64,000 nt of DNA from Lacticaseibacillus porcinae. Its GTDB lineage: Bacteria; Bacillota; Bacilli; Lactobacillales; Lactobacillaceae. This document shows positions 32,732 to 40,969 of this stretch, piece after piece. Each line of letters starts with the position of its first letter. The stretch's first letter is position 1. Location of the stretch: NCBI RefSeq assembly GCF_003946305.1, contig NZ_RHNS01000011.1:1-64000 (forward strand), read 5' to 3'. The notes under the pieces were generated by a model that was not told the DNA's origin, made no database searches, and saw only the letters and a program-made list of their open reading frames with translations. Made by a program: the position numbers and the translations under genes.

Positions 32732-33587
32732 TCGCTTTCTCCTCCCTCATCGCTTTTAGTCGATCTAGCCCTGCGTTGATGGTTGCCTTGGCTTCCGGCG
32801 TCACAGGCTTAGATTCAGGCTTGTACCCCGGTTGCATCCACTCCGGATTGTCTTCTTTCCGTGTGGGTTTGCCCCCAGAGAAGTTATACCCGGCACCTGG
32901 AACACTGTTGACGTAGCCCTCAAACTTGGAAGCCCGGAAGATCGTAGAGGGCTGGATATAACGCGCCATGTCCGTTCCAAGCCAACCAGCACAAACGTGA
33001 TCTATCGCGTCCTTGATATCCTGAGGAGTGAATCCTTCGTCAAGTCGGGATTTGACCAGTTTCTGGTTAGTTGGCGTGTTGCGAAAATGCTTGCCGCTCC
33101 TTTTGTTGAGATACTCAAACAACTTTTCGTAGTCCACGGCAGGTTCGGCTTTAGCCGGACTATGGTTTATATCTTTTAAGTCTTTGTCAGGTAGTAGTGA
33201 AGTACTATGAGCTACGGTTGGCGCTACGCTTGGGGTAACGGTCACGGCTACTTTTTTTTCACGGTCACGGCTACTTTCGCCATATTCCTGATATAACTTG
33301 ATGATTTGGTAGCCTGGTGAGCGTTTATCTTTGATTCCTTTGTCGAACTCGATCAATCCGAGTTGTACGAGCGTGTTTCTGTTCTTCTTCAAGGCAGCCT
33401 CGCTTTGTGAGGCCCGGCTTGCTAAAGATGAATTCTTCAACCTGAATTGTTTGTCTAATGTGCGGTGATCGTTCGCGTAGTCCAGTAACTCGCGATACAG
33501 AAGATTTTGCCCCATTGAGAGATACAATTCGTCTGTGAGCAATTGTCGAAACGCTTCTCGCTGTCGAAAGTAATTCGTGATCGACAC
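32718..33587 (-). CDS. phage replication initiator-like protein
   Basis: 289 aa. N-terminal winged-helix part (FRLKNSSLASRASQSEAALKK), a linker, and the Phg_2220_C domain (about 155-235; YLNKRSGKHFRNTPTNQKLV, FTPQDIKDAIDHVCAGWLG). These proteins begin phage DNA replication and load the host helicase. The start appears to be GTG 33587 with the G-run directly upstream. No helicase-loader gene follows, which is unusual. Confidence 0.75.
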   Translation of the reverse strand: MSITNYFRQREAFRQLLTDELYLSMGQNLLYRELLDYANDHRTLDKQFRLKNSSLASRASQSEAALKKNRNTLVQLGLIEFDKGIKDKRSPGYQIIKLYQEYGESSRDREKKVAVTVTPSVAPTVAHSTSLLPDKDLKDINHSPAKAEPAVDYEKLFEYLNKRSGKHFRNTPTNQKLVKSRLDEGFTPQDIKDAIDHVCAGWLGTDMARYIQPSTIFRASKFEGYVNSVPGAGYNFSGGKPTRKEDNPEWMQPGYKPESKPVTPEAKATINAGLDRLKAMREEKANGIS

Positions 33588-33629
33588 CCCCTATCCACTT
33601 GCTCTAATATTTGTCATGTGATCACCTAA

Positions 33630-34565
33630 CTAACTGAATGGCAAATCGGGCGCGTCGTTATCTGTTGGCCACGGCGCTCCTGTTTGTTGTTGAACGCCTG
33701 GGGCATCATCAACTGGCGGCTGCGGGTAACGCGGTTGTGGTGCCTGCTGTTGGCTAGCTGGTGCTTGTTGTTGGCCTCGTTGAGTCTGTGATGCCGTCTG
33801 CTGGCCATTAGTAGATTTGCTAAGATAATTGTTAACAGCGGCTTTCATATCGGCCTGACGGGCATTTTTAGAGAGCCATTCAAGATACTCATAACCATCT
33901 TTGGTGCTACCAATTTGGCCGATTGTTTCGCCTTTATGCTTACCAAATGTGATCTTGATATCGCTAACGTCACCGGTGGTTGCTGTATGCTGTTGTTCAG
34001 ACTGGAGAAAGTCTTTCATGTCCTCGGTATCTTGGGTAAAGACGTCGGATAACGATGCAACGGTTAAGGTAGCGTCGACTTGAGCACGCTTCTTAGCCAT
34101 TTTGAGCACTGTGTTTTGCAGGGTGTATGGGTCTTGGTAGGTTGTACCGTCCCAGACTTTCTTTTTTTCGGAATCGCTCCATTCCTTGAGCTGGTAACGA
34201 TTTTCTTTGGTGTTGGCTGCACCCATGCCTTGCGTAATCACTTGGCCGTCGTGTACCAATGTTGCGCGAACGGTGTAAGCAAAGAACCCGCCGTCCCAGT
34301 TTTCAACCTTATCAACGACTTCGTACTGACTTTGGAGACCCATCAGCATCAAGATTTTTTCAGCACCCGGCTTGAGTAGTGTTGGCTTGTTACCAGTTCC
34401 GGGAATAACACCGTAGTCGTGACCCTCAGTAAGATTGGAGTTGACTAACTTTTGAAAGTTAGCGATGGAGCTTAACTCGCCGGCCATGCGCTGTGGGTCA
34501 ATGCTCATAATCAAGCTGATAGCGGTTTGCTGTTCTTGAGGCGCGTAGTTTTGAAGTTCTTGCAT
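33630..34565 (-). CDS. phage recombination/ssDNA-associated protein with ExoX-like tail
   Basis: 311 aa from ATG 34565 (MQELQNYAPQEQQTAISLIM). Central region NLTEGHDYGVIPGTGNKPTL then LLKPGAEKILMLMGL is a conserved signature of proteins encoded next to phage recombinases. Residues about 210-260 (ITFGKHKGETIGQIG ... YEYLEWL) match the small ExoX C-terminal-like/DUF3820 domain. Gln/Pro-rich disordered tail with acidic end, as in SSB-type proteins. Likely acts in replication or recombination. Confidence 0.6.
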   Translation of the reverse strand: MQELQNYAPQEQQTAISLIMSIDPQRMAGELSSIANFQKLVNSNLTEGHDYGVIPGTGNKPTLLKPGAEKILMLMGLQSQYEVVDKVENWDGGFFAYTVRATLVHDGQVITQGMGAANTKENRYQLKEWSDSEKKKVWDGTTYQDPYTLQNTVLKMAKKRAQVDATLTVASLSDVFTQDTEDMKDFLQSEQQHTATTGDVSDIKITFGKHKGETIGQIGSTKDGYEYLEWLSKNARQADMKAAVNNYLSKSTNGQQTASQTQRGQQQAPASQQQAPQPRYPQPPVDDAPGVQQQTGAPWPTDNDAPDLPFS

Positions 34566-34567
34566 AA

Positions 34568-35545
34568 TTAGTACTCTCCTTTTTTGATGCCTTGATATTT
34601 GATGCCGGCAGAGTTCATTTGATTGGCAAGCCACCAAAGCTGTTCTTTAGTCCCATCGACGATAAACGCTTGGCGGTAAACTTGTGGCTTAGGGCTTGCC
34701 TGCTCGATCGTCGGCTGTTTAACGTCTGGTGTTGGTTGCGGTGTAGCAGGAGCAGTTAACTCACCAGTTTCGGTGTTTACGACACCTTGAGCCGTTTGTT
34801 GCTGGTGTATGGCATCGATAGCCGCTTGCGCCTCGGCCTTCTTTTTGGCATCCTCAGCGGCCTTTTTGCGCCGCATGAGTTCGTCATCAATCTGCCCACG
34901 GAGTTGAGCGAACGTCGCGCCCTGATCAATTTGGGCGACCCAACCGGACGCCTCTAAGCCATTAGCTGTCGCGCAGGCTTCGACCGCTGACTTGTCGTTG
35001 GCGACTCGTTCACGGTGGCTGTTGATGTCTAGCCCCATTTGACCAATTGCGCGTGTCAGGGCAACTCGAGGCTTGCCAGCATCTGTCCACATGCCTTTGT
35101 TAGCCCATTCCGGTTTAATTTCGTAATCATCAAGGGTAAGGCCATAACTTGGTGCAAGTTCTTGGATATACTCGATCACTTTTGCTTCCCGCTTGGCTTG
35201 CTCAATCTCAGCCAGTTCTTTGACTGATTCATCAATCGGCTTGATAGCGGACTCGATGATTCCCGTGATCTCTTTAACCTTGGCTTCGAACTCTTTGTAT
35301 GGCTGTTCGTAGGTCTTGTGGATCGCGATTCGACGGTCATTGACTTCTTTTTTTAGCTTGTTGAGGTTTGCTTTTACTTGCTTGGCGTCGTCCACGGTTT
35401 CTGGTGATACAACAATGTTGCTAAAGCGTTCCGTGTAGCCAAGTACATTGGCTTTCATTTCGTCAAAGTACAAAAATTCGATTTTGGCTGGGTCGAAGTC
35501 GACTTTATAAGTCAGGTCTTCGGGTGACATGAGATCATTTGCCAT
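34568..35545 (-). CDS. DUF1351 phage protein
   Basis: 325 aa, DUF1351 type: a long coiled coil (about 40-125; KLKKEVNDRRIAIHKTYEQP) and a C-terminal small domain (QAFIVDGTKEQLWWLANQMN). Usually found next to recombination proteins in Firmicutes phages; function unproven. Adjacent to the previous gene with a 2-bp gap and abutting the 112-aa gene. Confidence 0.75.
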   Translation of the reverse strand: MANDLMSPEDLTYKVDFDPAKIEFLYFDEMKANVLGYTERFSNIVVSPETVDDAKQVKANLNKLKKEVNDRRIAIHKTYEQPYKEFEAKVKEITGIIESAIKPIDESVKELAEIEQAKREAKVIEYIQELAPSYGLTLDDYEIKPEWANKGMWTDAGKPRVALTRAIGQMGLDINSHRERVANDKSAVEACATANGLEASGWVAQIDQGATFAQLRGQIDDELMRRKKAAEDAKKKAEAQAAIDAIHQQQTAQGVVNTETGELTAPATPQPTPDVKQPTIEQASPKPQVYRQAFIVDGTKEQLWWLANQMNSAGIKYQGIKKGEY

Positions 35546-35883
35546 TAGACAGCCTCCCCAGCATTTGAACGATCAGCGTCGTAGTAACTTTCAAATAATT
35601 CTTCAAGCGAGAGGTGATCAATCGTTAGGCTGATGATGAAGTCATCGACGTGGCCTTCACCGAGCTCGTTCTGAACCCAATTTTTGAGGCCAAGCTTGCG
35701 GATGCGGTACTTGAGATAAGCCTTCATCTCATCGATGTCGGCTAGAACGATCGTGCCATCAGCCAAGGTGTAGATTTCTTCACCCCGGTAAATTTCGCCT
35801 TCGTCCCAGTCATAAGCGATATAATCTTCGCCCTCGGCTTCGTGTCGCTTGTTGAGATCATGTTGCGTAAATACGTCTATCAT
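35545..35883 (-). CDS. hypothetical early phage protein, 112 aa
   Basis: Very acidic product beginning MIDVFTQHDLNKRHEAEGED; YIAYDWDEGEIYRGEEIY suggests a DNA-mimic-like charge pattern, though that is only a composition argument. Start and stop overlap the neighbouring genes by 1-4 bp. Confidence 0.5.
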   Translation of the reverse strand: MIDVFTQHDLNKRHEAEGEDYIAYDWDEGEIYRGEEIYTLADGTIVLADIDEMKAYLKYRIRKLGLKNWVQNELGEGHVDDFIISLTIDHLSLEELFESYYDADRSNAGEAV

Positions 35884-36140
35884 GATTGCTTTTCCACCTT
35901 TCGGATTCCCAGCCGATTTGATACAATGGATGGGTAAATTTGATTTGATGTGAAGTTTTCAGTCCCTGCGGTTGCGCCCGCTGGGGCTTTTTTGTCGTCT
36001 TCGTCGTTGAATCCATCGAAGAACTTGCGCCAAGTCGCTGAACGCTGTTGCATTGCGTCGTTGAGCTTGGCGAATGAGATGAAGATAACTGCGGCTGATG
36101 CCGGTACTGCCGTAGCAACTCCGATTACAATTCCGACCAT
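35880..36140 (-). CDS. small membrane-anchored phage protein, 86 aa
   Basis: N-terminal hydrophobic helix (MVGIVIGVATAVPASAAVIF) then a charged soluble part. ATG 36140 is preceded by TAGGAGG. It may be anchored in the membrane with the C-terminus inside. Function unknown. Confidence 0.5.
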   Translation of the reverse strand: MVGIVIGVATAVPASAAVIFISFAKLNDAMQQRSATWRKFFDGFNDEDDKKAPAGATAGTENFTSNQIYPSIVSNRLGIRKVEKQS

Positions 36141-36152
36141 TCGTTCTACCTC

Positions 36153-36440
36153 CTATGAGTTACGTCGATACCAGTCTTGTAAGTAGCCAAGCTCGACCGT
36201 CTGTGATTGTCCTGGTCCTTCAAACTTGAGTGGCTCACCACGTTTAGTTTTGCCGTGCTTCCACCGGGAAACCGTTGAAAGTGATACGCGATAGTACTCG
36301 GCAACCTCGCCAGCACGCATTCGAACTTCAAGCTTCGGCTTTGATTGCTGTCTGCTTCGTGCTGTGATAGTTTCCACAGCGGTTGGTGCCGGCATCTGTT
36401 TGGTCTTGCGTAAATCAATCACCCGCGCTTGCGTTGCCAT
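36153..36440 (-). CDS. excisionase-like helix-turn-helix protein
   Basis: 95 aa; a MerR/Xis-type motif MRAGEVAEYYRVSLSTVSRW followed by a basic wing (KHGKTKRGEP) and YLQDWYRR. Candidate excisionase or small regulator of the early operon. Overlaps the upstream gene by 22 bp. No other excisionase candidate was found. Confidence 0.6.
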   Translation of the reverse strand: MATQARVIDLRKTKQMPAPTAVETITARSRQQSKPKLEVRMRAGEVAEYYRVSLSTVSRWKHGKTKRGEPLKFEGPGQSQTVELGYLQDWYRRNS

Positions 36441-37003
36441 TTGGGTTCACCTGCTTCCATGTAGTGATTCTTGATATAGGCTGGCATCCGATCATCGAAA
36501 AGCTCCATGAGCGTGATGCCAAGTTTGTCAGCACCAGCACCCAGAAGCGTCATATCAACCAGCGTGCTATCGAGCTTTTGATTGAGATATTCTCTCAACG
36601 CGGCACGATCAGCAGTGGTCAAACCCTCGGGATTGCCAATCAGAAGTCTGATGTTTCCCGAATCGCGGGCCTGCTTCTCTTGGCGTTCTTCGAATTCATC
36701 AACGTCGAGCAATGCCGATAAGTTCGATCTCGGCATTCTTGGCCCAGAGAATGACTTGAGCAAGCCAAGCATCATGTGCCCCAAGTCCTCCGAAAATTGT
36801 GTGTCATCAGCGATGTTGGCGATATTCACGGCATCGTTGGGACTAGCTGGATAATCGTTTGTGTAGTTGTTGATGGTGGCGTTGCTACGTCCCGTCATGT
36901 GTGCAAGATATTTCTGTGTCAATCCTTGACGTTCAATAACTTGGCTCAACTTGTGTCCAAGCTTGATGCGAATCGGATTGGCATTGGAAAGTTTACGTTC
37001 CAT
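36419..37003 (-). CDS. XRE-type helix-turn-helix phage regulator, 194 aa
   Basis: ATG 37003 (MERKLSNANPIRIKLGHKLS) with GAGG at 8-nt spacing. N-terminal HTH (LSQVIERQGLTQKYLAHMTG, SNATINNYTN) joined to a longer helical C-terminal part (LREYLNQKLDSTLVDMTLLG). It is neither cro nor cI by position; possibly a third regulator or replication-associated protein. Confidence 0.6.
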   Translation of the reverse strand: MERKLSNANPIRIKLGHKLSQVIERQGLTQKYLAHMTGRSNATINNYTNDYPASPNDAVNIANIADDTQFSEDLGHMMLGLLKSFSGPRMPRSNLSALLDVDEFEERQEKQARDSGNIRLLIGNPEGLTTADRAALREYLNQKLDSTLVDMTLLGAGADKLGITLMELFDDRMPAYIKNHYMEAGEPKWQRKRG

Positions 37004-37051
37004 ATTCAATTCCTCTATTCCTATAATTAACTGGTAGCAAACATGTACGGC

Positions 37052-37294
37052 CTAATCGTCAAATGCGTTATGCCAGTCAAAATGTGTGCTTCCGGCGTCA
37101 TCAACGTAGACATCAATTCCTAAACCCTTGATTTGTTGAATCAACTCTGGATAAGCAGTGAAGTTAGAACCCAGCTTCATGCTTTGCTGTCCAGCGGCGT
37201 TCTTCTCGCGGAAGTTCATGCGGAAAAGATTCCACAGGCGTGATTTGTTGGTTTCGACATAGTCGGACTTGATTGTTTCTACGACGTTATCCAT
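37052..37294 (-). CDS. hypothetical early phage protein, 80 aa
   Basis: ATG 37294 follows GGAGG at 8-nt spacing. Begins MDNVVETIKSDYVETNKSRL; alpha/beta, no motif recognised. Divergent from the plus-strand Cas2-fold gene at 37356, with 61 bp between them. Confidence 0.52.
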   Translation of the reverse strand: MDNVVETIKSDYVETNKSRLWNLFRMNFREKNAAGQQSMKLGSNFTAYPELIQQIKGLGIDVYVDDAGSTHFDWHNAFDD

Positions 37295-37355
37295 GTGGTT
37301 CACCTCCTTTCGTTCATTGACATGTGAGATAATCGCCTCAAAGGAGGTGATTATA

Positions 37356-37652
37356 ATGGAAAAGCCCTATATTATTTCTTACGATCTACACGAACCGGGT
37401 CAACGATATGCAAGCCTTAAGGCCGCACTAGAAAATAACCTTAAAGCCAGTTGGTGGACACATTATTTAGAATCGACGTACCTAGTCCGAACCAGTTTAT
37501 CTGCCCAAGAAATAGTCGAAACCTTGAAGCCATTCTTAGATAAGGACGACCGCATGTATATCTTCGAAATCAAGGATTCGAACTACCAAGGCTGGTTAAA
37601 CGAAAAGGAATGGAAGTCTGTTAAAACGAAGATTCTTGGCCTGGAAGGCTAG
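37356..37652 (+). CDS. Cas2-fold (SinR-family-annotated) small protein
   Basis: 98 aa from ATG 37356 with AAGGAGGTGATT. MEKPYIISYDLHEPGQRYAS, a T/S-YLVRTS strand and DRMYIFEI are the beta-alpha-beta pattern of the Cas2/VapD-like ferredoxin fold, as in bacterial proteins labelled SinR family. No cas1 or repeat array is present, so this is not CRISPR adaptation. It is the only plus-strand gene within the early region and may be expressed in the lysogen; an RNase/toxin or nucleic-acid role is possible. Confidence 0.62.
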   Translation: MEKPYIISYDLHEPGQRYASLKAALENNLKASWWTHYLESTYLVRTSLSAQEIVETLKPFLDKDDRMYIFEIKDSNYQGWLNEKEWKSVKTKILGLEG

Positions 37653-37986
37653 TATCTTGAACCTTGCCAGAACTATCTTCGGCAATGAATGTTTCAGTGG
37701 CGGCTGGGCGTGCAGGCTCAGCCGCTTTGTCTTTGCTATGTCGCATTTCGCGAACCTTCTCGCGTAGCGGTAAAATCTCGGAGTCGCGGTAAATCTTCTG
37801 CATGATCAGGACTTCGTCTTCACTGGCAACGTCGATGAGCAAGTTGCTTGCCTTGAACCAGTTCTCAGCTTCGGCTCCATGGCGGAGTGCACGGCTGTGG
37901 TTATTGGCTGTCGCCGCGTGAAGCTCGCCCACCTGCAAATCCACCATGTGGGAAAATGCTTCGACGATTGGTGTGTGTTGGGTCAT
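37621..37986 (-). CDS. hypothetical phage protein next to cro, 121 aa
   Basis: Begins MTQHTPIVEAFSHMVDLQVG, helical, with a low-complexity Ala/Pro/Ser tail. Its 3' end overlaps the convergent Cas2-fold gene by 32 bp. Start overlaps the cro-like stop by 4 bp, so it is in the early transcript. Confidence 0.5.
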   Translation of the reverse strand: MTQHTPIVEAFSHMVDLQVGELHAATANNHSRALRHGAEAENWFKASNLLIDVASEDEVLIMQKIYRDSEILPLREKVREMRHSKDKAAEPARPAATETFIAEDSSGKVQDTSLPGQESSF

Positions 37987-38225
37987 TTTGCTACCTCCTT
38001 ATTTTTCGATTTTCGCAAAGAAGAAACGAAAATTTTTTCATACGGGATACCAAGTTCTCGAGATACGGCTGGAATCTCTGTCGCACGAAATCGATATTCT
38101 CCTTTTTCACGACGGCTATACTTCTCAGCGGATGGCAATCCTAAAACCTTGGCCATGTGTGTGAGCGAAACTCCTTTTGACTCGCGAGTATTTTGAATCA
38201 ATTCAAGGTTAATCTGGTAACTCAT
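37983..38225 (-). CDS. Cro-like XRE repressor
   Basis: 80 aa, one HTH (NTRESKGVSLTHMAKVLGLP, SAEKYSRREKGEYRF). First gene of the leftward early operon, reading from the promoter at 38266-38294 and divergent from cI. Expected to bind the shared operators and shut off cI expression during lytic growth. GGAGGTGAG precedes ATG 38225. Confidence 0.8.
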   Translation of the reverse strand: MSYQINLELIQNTRESKGVSLTHMAKVLGLPSAEKYSRREKGEYRFRATEIPAVSRELGIPYEKIFVSSLRKSKNKEVAK

Positions 38226-38265
38226 TAGCTCACCTCCTTTGCGATATTAGCAACCTTATGAACAT

Positions 38266-38294
38266 ATAATACATAGCGATATTCGCAAAGTCAA
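38266..38294 (-). promoter_or_regulatory. early leftward promoter
   Basis: Minus strand TTGACT (38289-38294), 17-nt spacer containing an operator, TATTAT (38266-38271). Strong consensus promoter for cro and the early genes. Confidence 0.75.
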
Positions 38295-38322
38295 CAGATA
38301 TTTAGCGATATTCGAAATAAAG

Positions 38323-38351
38323 TTAGCGATAGTCGCAACGGGTGCTATATT
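38323..38351 (+). promoter_or_regulatory. cI promoter
   Basis: Extended -10 TGCTATATT (38343-38351) with a weak -35 (TTAGCG, 38323-38328) at 17 nt. Overlapped by operator sites, implying autoregulation of cI. Confidence 0.5.
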
Positions 38352-38385
38352 ATATTTGCGGATAGCGCAAAACGGAGGAATACTC

Positions 38386-38775
38386 ATGGCAATCGAAGTG
38401 CTGAGAAAACGGCTCATAAACTTACGCGAATCCGAAAATCTTTCGCAAGTAGAGCTCGGACGAAGAATCGGTATCAACAACACAATCATCAACAAAATTG
38501 AAAGCGGAACTCGTGGAGTTTCCGCCGAAGAACTTGGCAAATTTGCGGAGTTCTATGGAGTGACTACTGATTATCTTCTTGGAAATAACAACACACCCGT
38601 CTGGGCAACAAAGCAGGATGTGATTGATCTTCAAGACGTCCTCGATGATAAAGACGGAACATCGTTCAACTTTGGTGGTCAAAAACTTACTAACGATCAA
38701 AATGCTAAGTTGAACTTGGCTCTCACCCAAATCTTTTGGGACAAACTGAAGGAGCGAAAGCAGAGTGACAAATAA
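38386..38775 (+). CDS. CI-like repressor without cleavage domain
   Basis: 129 aa from ATG 38386 (GGAGG at 7 nt). HTH near the N-terminus (NLSQVELGRRIGINNTIINK, IESGTRG) and a short acidic C-terminal part; no LexA-type Ser/Lys protease domain. It is followed by an ImmA-type metalloprotease, so induction probably depends on that protease cleaving the repressor, as in ICEBs1 ImmR/ImmA, rather than on RecA-driven self-cleavage. Confidence 0.78.
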   Translation: MAIEVLRKRLINLRESENLSQVELGRRIGINNTIINKIESGTRGVSAEELGKFAEFYGVTTDYLLGNNNTPVWATKQDVIDLQDVLDDKDGTSFNFGGQKLTNDQNAKLNLALTQIFWDKLKERKQSDK

Positions 38776-39178
38776 CGATAGGGACGATATCATTCCTTAT
38801 CTCATCCACCGCTATGGCTCTGCTGACCCGTTCAAGATTGCGGAACAATTGAATGTTGATGTTCGCTGGACTGACCTAGGCGGTGAGGTGCTTGGCCGAA
38901 CTCGAAACTTGTTTGGACAGCCAATCGTGATGCTAGACTTTAGCATTCGTGAAAGCCTCAAAAAGTATTTTGTCATGGGTCATGAGCTTGGCCATGTGCT
39001 TCTTCACGCAGATGTTGGCGGGTATTACAAAATGGTCCCCCACGGCGACGATAGAGCAGAGGCACAGGCGGACGCATTTGGTAAGGAATTAATGATTTGG
39101 CTTTTCCAGGAGGACTATGGACGTCTTCCTGATACTTATGGCGATCTGGTGCACGCCTATGGTTGCCCAGAAATGTAA
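38765..39178 (+). CDS. ImmA/IrrE-type metallopeptidase
   Basis: 137 aa. Zinc motif MGHELGHVLLH (residues about 70-80) and a downstream acidic EAQADAFGKELM third-ligand region. GTG start at 38765 overlaps the cI stop by 11 bp, so synthesis is coupled. Known relatives cut the cognate repressor on induction. Confidence 0.82.
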   Translation: MTNNDRDDIIPYLIHRYGSADPFKIAEQLNVDVRWTDLGGEVLGRTRNLFGQPIVMLDFSIRESLKKYFVMGHELGHVLLHADVGGYYKMVPHGDDRAEAQADAFGKELMIWLFQEDYGRLPDTYGDLVHAYGCPEM

Positions 39179-39201
39179 TTGATATATGGGGAGAATGTAA
39201 G

Positions 39202-39867
39202 ATGAAAAAATATATTTGGGGTATTGGGATCGCGGTAGTCCTTCTTGCTTCTGGTGGTGGATATTACTTCTACCAAGACTATCAGGCACAACAGGCTGGC
39301 CAGTCCGAGTTCAGCAATGATGACGATGACGTCGATGCTGGTGATTTAAACGGGTACACCGACGACGATACCGCTGATGATGAATCTGATTCTAGCTCTG
39401 AATCATCTGACAGCGAGAGCTCGGATTCGGAATCCAATTCCGAAAGCAGCTCGGAGAGCTCTGAATCTTCAACTGATGAATCCGATTCCCCTGAGACGAA
39501 TCTTGTATATGGCCATTTTGATAAGTCAAAAATGAAAGATTACGTCTCGGACCTGAAGAAAAATAGTGCGGGATTCTATCAAGGCCATGCCGGTGCAATG
39601 CGCATCACCTTTGGAATTACAAATGACACTATTAACGTAGCTGAAATGAGTTTTGTCGATTCGCCCATGGATTTGAAGCTAGATGCGTCGCACATTAATG
39701 AACTCACCACACAATGGATGGGGTCGGATGCTAAGCAAGACAGCCAAAGCGCAGATGGAAAAACTGCAGTTTACTCGTCTGCTACGCTGAATCGCGTATA
39801 TAAAGTTGACCGTACTTTAAACTCAAACGGTGAACTAACTGAAATTCGAGTCGGCATCAACAACTGA
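39202..39867 (+). CDS. surface-anchored protein with Ser/Asp/Glu stalk
   Basis: 221 aa from ATG 39202 (GGGGAG at 8 nt). N-terminal membrane helix (KKYIWGIGIAVVLLASGGG) without a lipobox cysteine, an acidic stretch, then about 40 residues almost only S, D and E (39380-39500), then a 120-residue C-terminal domain (LVYGHFDKSKMKDYVSDLKK ...). It would be displayed outside the membrane on a stalk. The lysogeny-module position is where superinfection-exclusion proteins are often coded; function here is inferred only. Confidence 0.65.
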   Translation: MKKYIWGIGIAVVLLASGGGYYFYQDYQAQQAGQSEFSNDDDDVDAGDLNGYTDDDTADDESDSSSESSDSESSDSESNSESSSESSESSTDESDSPETNLVYGHFDKSKMKDYVSDLKKNSAGFYQGHAGAMRITFGITNDTINVAEMSFVDSPMDLKLDASHINELTTQWMGSDAKQDSQSADGKTAVYSSATLNRVYKVDRTLNSNGELTEIRVGINN

Positions 39868-39881
39868 CCGCAAACAAAAAG

Positions 39882-39899
39882 CCTCGCGCGGAGGCTGGG
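39882..39899 (-). terminator. hairpin between surface-protein gene and hipA-like gene
   Basis: AGCCTC-GCGCG-GAGGCT. On the minus strand it runs into TTTTTG, so it can end leftward transcription; on the plus strand no U-run follows and it abuts the GGGAGG ribosome site of the next gene, where it could limit read-through or translation. Confidence 0.4.
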
Positions 39900-39910
39900 A
39901 GGTGATTTTG

Positions 39911-40969
39911 ATGGAGTGTCTACAAATTGAAAGTTTAGTACCTGAATTAAATCCAAGAGCAGGCCAAAGTCATCCAATAATGATCGTAGCGTCTGATCAG
40001 CAAAAGTACTTTTTAAAACGCCAAATGGTCCGATTTAAAAATCCCAAAAGCAACACAGCCTTCTGGATCAATGAGAATGCGGTATTTTTCCAAGAATCGC
40101 TCGTTTCGCAGATTGCAAGGCGACTAAAAATTTTGACGCCAGATACCGCAATCATACACATTGACAAGCAGACTTTGAGCCTGATGTCTGAGCTTCAATT
40201 TACATATCATATCAGCGAGGGGTACTATTTTGCCACAAAGATGATTTCTGATAATGACTCGAATGTCACCCGCTTGGCAAATACACTTCTATTGCAATTG
40301 AAAGCGGGAATTCCATATGCTGCTACTCAATGGAACGCGCTAATGAAAAAAATCGTCAATATCAATGATGTTCCTAAAATTATTGGCTTGGACCTGTTCA
40401 CCCTTAATTACGACCGTTTTTCAAACATTGGTAATATCCTTCTACAAAAAGCTGGGAACAATCGATATTTGATTGCAATTGATTTTGGCCACTGCTTTGC
40501 TAGTCCATGTTGGGTTGATCCTGCATCCACCACTGACTACACGGCAAAGCTTCAAATACTCCACCAAAATTTAATCAATTTTTCTGATCCAATCGAAGTT
40601 AGAATGTTGGCATATCAGATTGTTTGCAAGTACAATGTTCTCGAGGGAAACAATCGAATCGATTTAGGACTGATTTTTGATTCGTTAGTAAAACTACTCG
40701 ATTTTACAGCTGGTAATCCCTTTACGGATATTGTGGACGCCATTGAATCAATTTCAGAGCCGGAATTAGTGGCGATGCTACAAGCTACCCCTGATGAGTG
40801 GATCATCACACCAGGCACTCAACAACAAGAGTACAAGGAATTCCTGTTACGGCAAAGATTCATGGTTCGCCCAATTATCAATGAACTGGCAGACGCCAAG
40901 CAATTCCCTACAATTCAAGGGAGGGAGGAATTATCATGGCCAGCAGAACTCAATACGAATATTCAGTAA
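39911..40969 (+). CDS. HipA-like kinase family protein (HipA_2 type)
   Basis: 352 aa from ATG 39911 (GGGAGG at 8 nt). Kinase marks: lysine in KYFLKRQM (about 35), the catalytic loop LNYDRFSNIGNILL (about 165) with D and N residues, and the DFG-like IAIDFGHCFASP (about 190). HipA proteins phosphorylate aminoacyl-tRNA synthetases or other targets and slow growth. The small HipB-like antitoxin is not adjacent; a DUF3037 protein overlaps instead. Located in the lysogenic-conversion module, so it may be a growth-control or phage-defence device (inference). Confidence 0.7.
   Translation: MECLQIESLVPELNPRAGQSHPIMIVASDQQKYFLKRQMVRFKNPKSNTAFWINENAVFFQESLVSQIARRLKILTPDTAIIHIDKQTLSLMSELQFTYHISEGYYFATKMISDNDSNVTRLANTLLLQLKAGIPYAATQWNALMKKIVNINDVPKIIGLDLFTLNYDRFSNIGNILLQKAGNNRYLIAIDFGHCFASPCWVDPASTTDYTAKLQILHQNLINFSDPIEVRMLAYQIVCKYNVLEGNNRIDLGLIFDSLVKLLDFTAGNPFTDIVDAIESISEPELVAMLQATPDEWIITPGTQQQEYKEFLLRQRFMVRPIINELADAKQFPTIQGREELSWPAELNTNIQ

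Larger units (their letters stand above)
38239..38370. promoter_or_regulatory. cI/cro operator region, five operator-like sites
   Basis: Five related sites around TAGCGATATTCGCAA: 38239-38253, 38275-38288, 38303-38317, 38324-38338 and 38356-38370. The second lies in the spacer of the leftward promoter, the fourth on the -35 region and the fifth on the start region of the rightward promoter. This fits mutual repression by cI and Cro. Site order and affinity are unknown. Confidence 0.7.
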
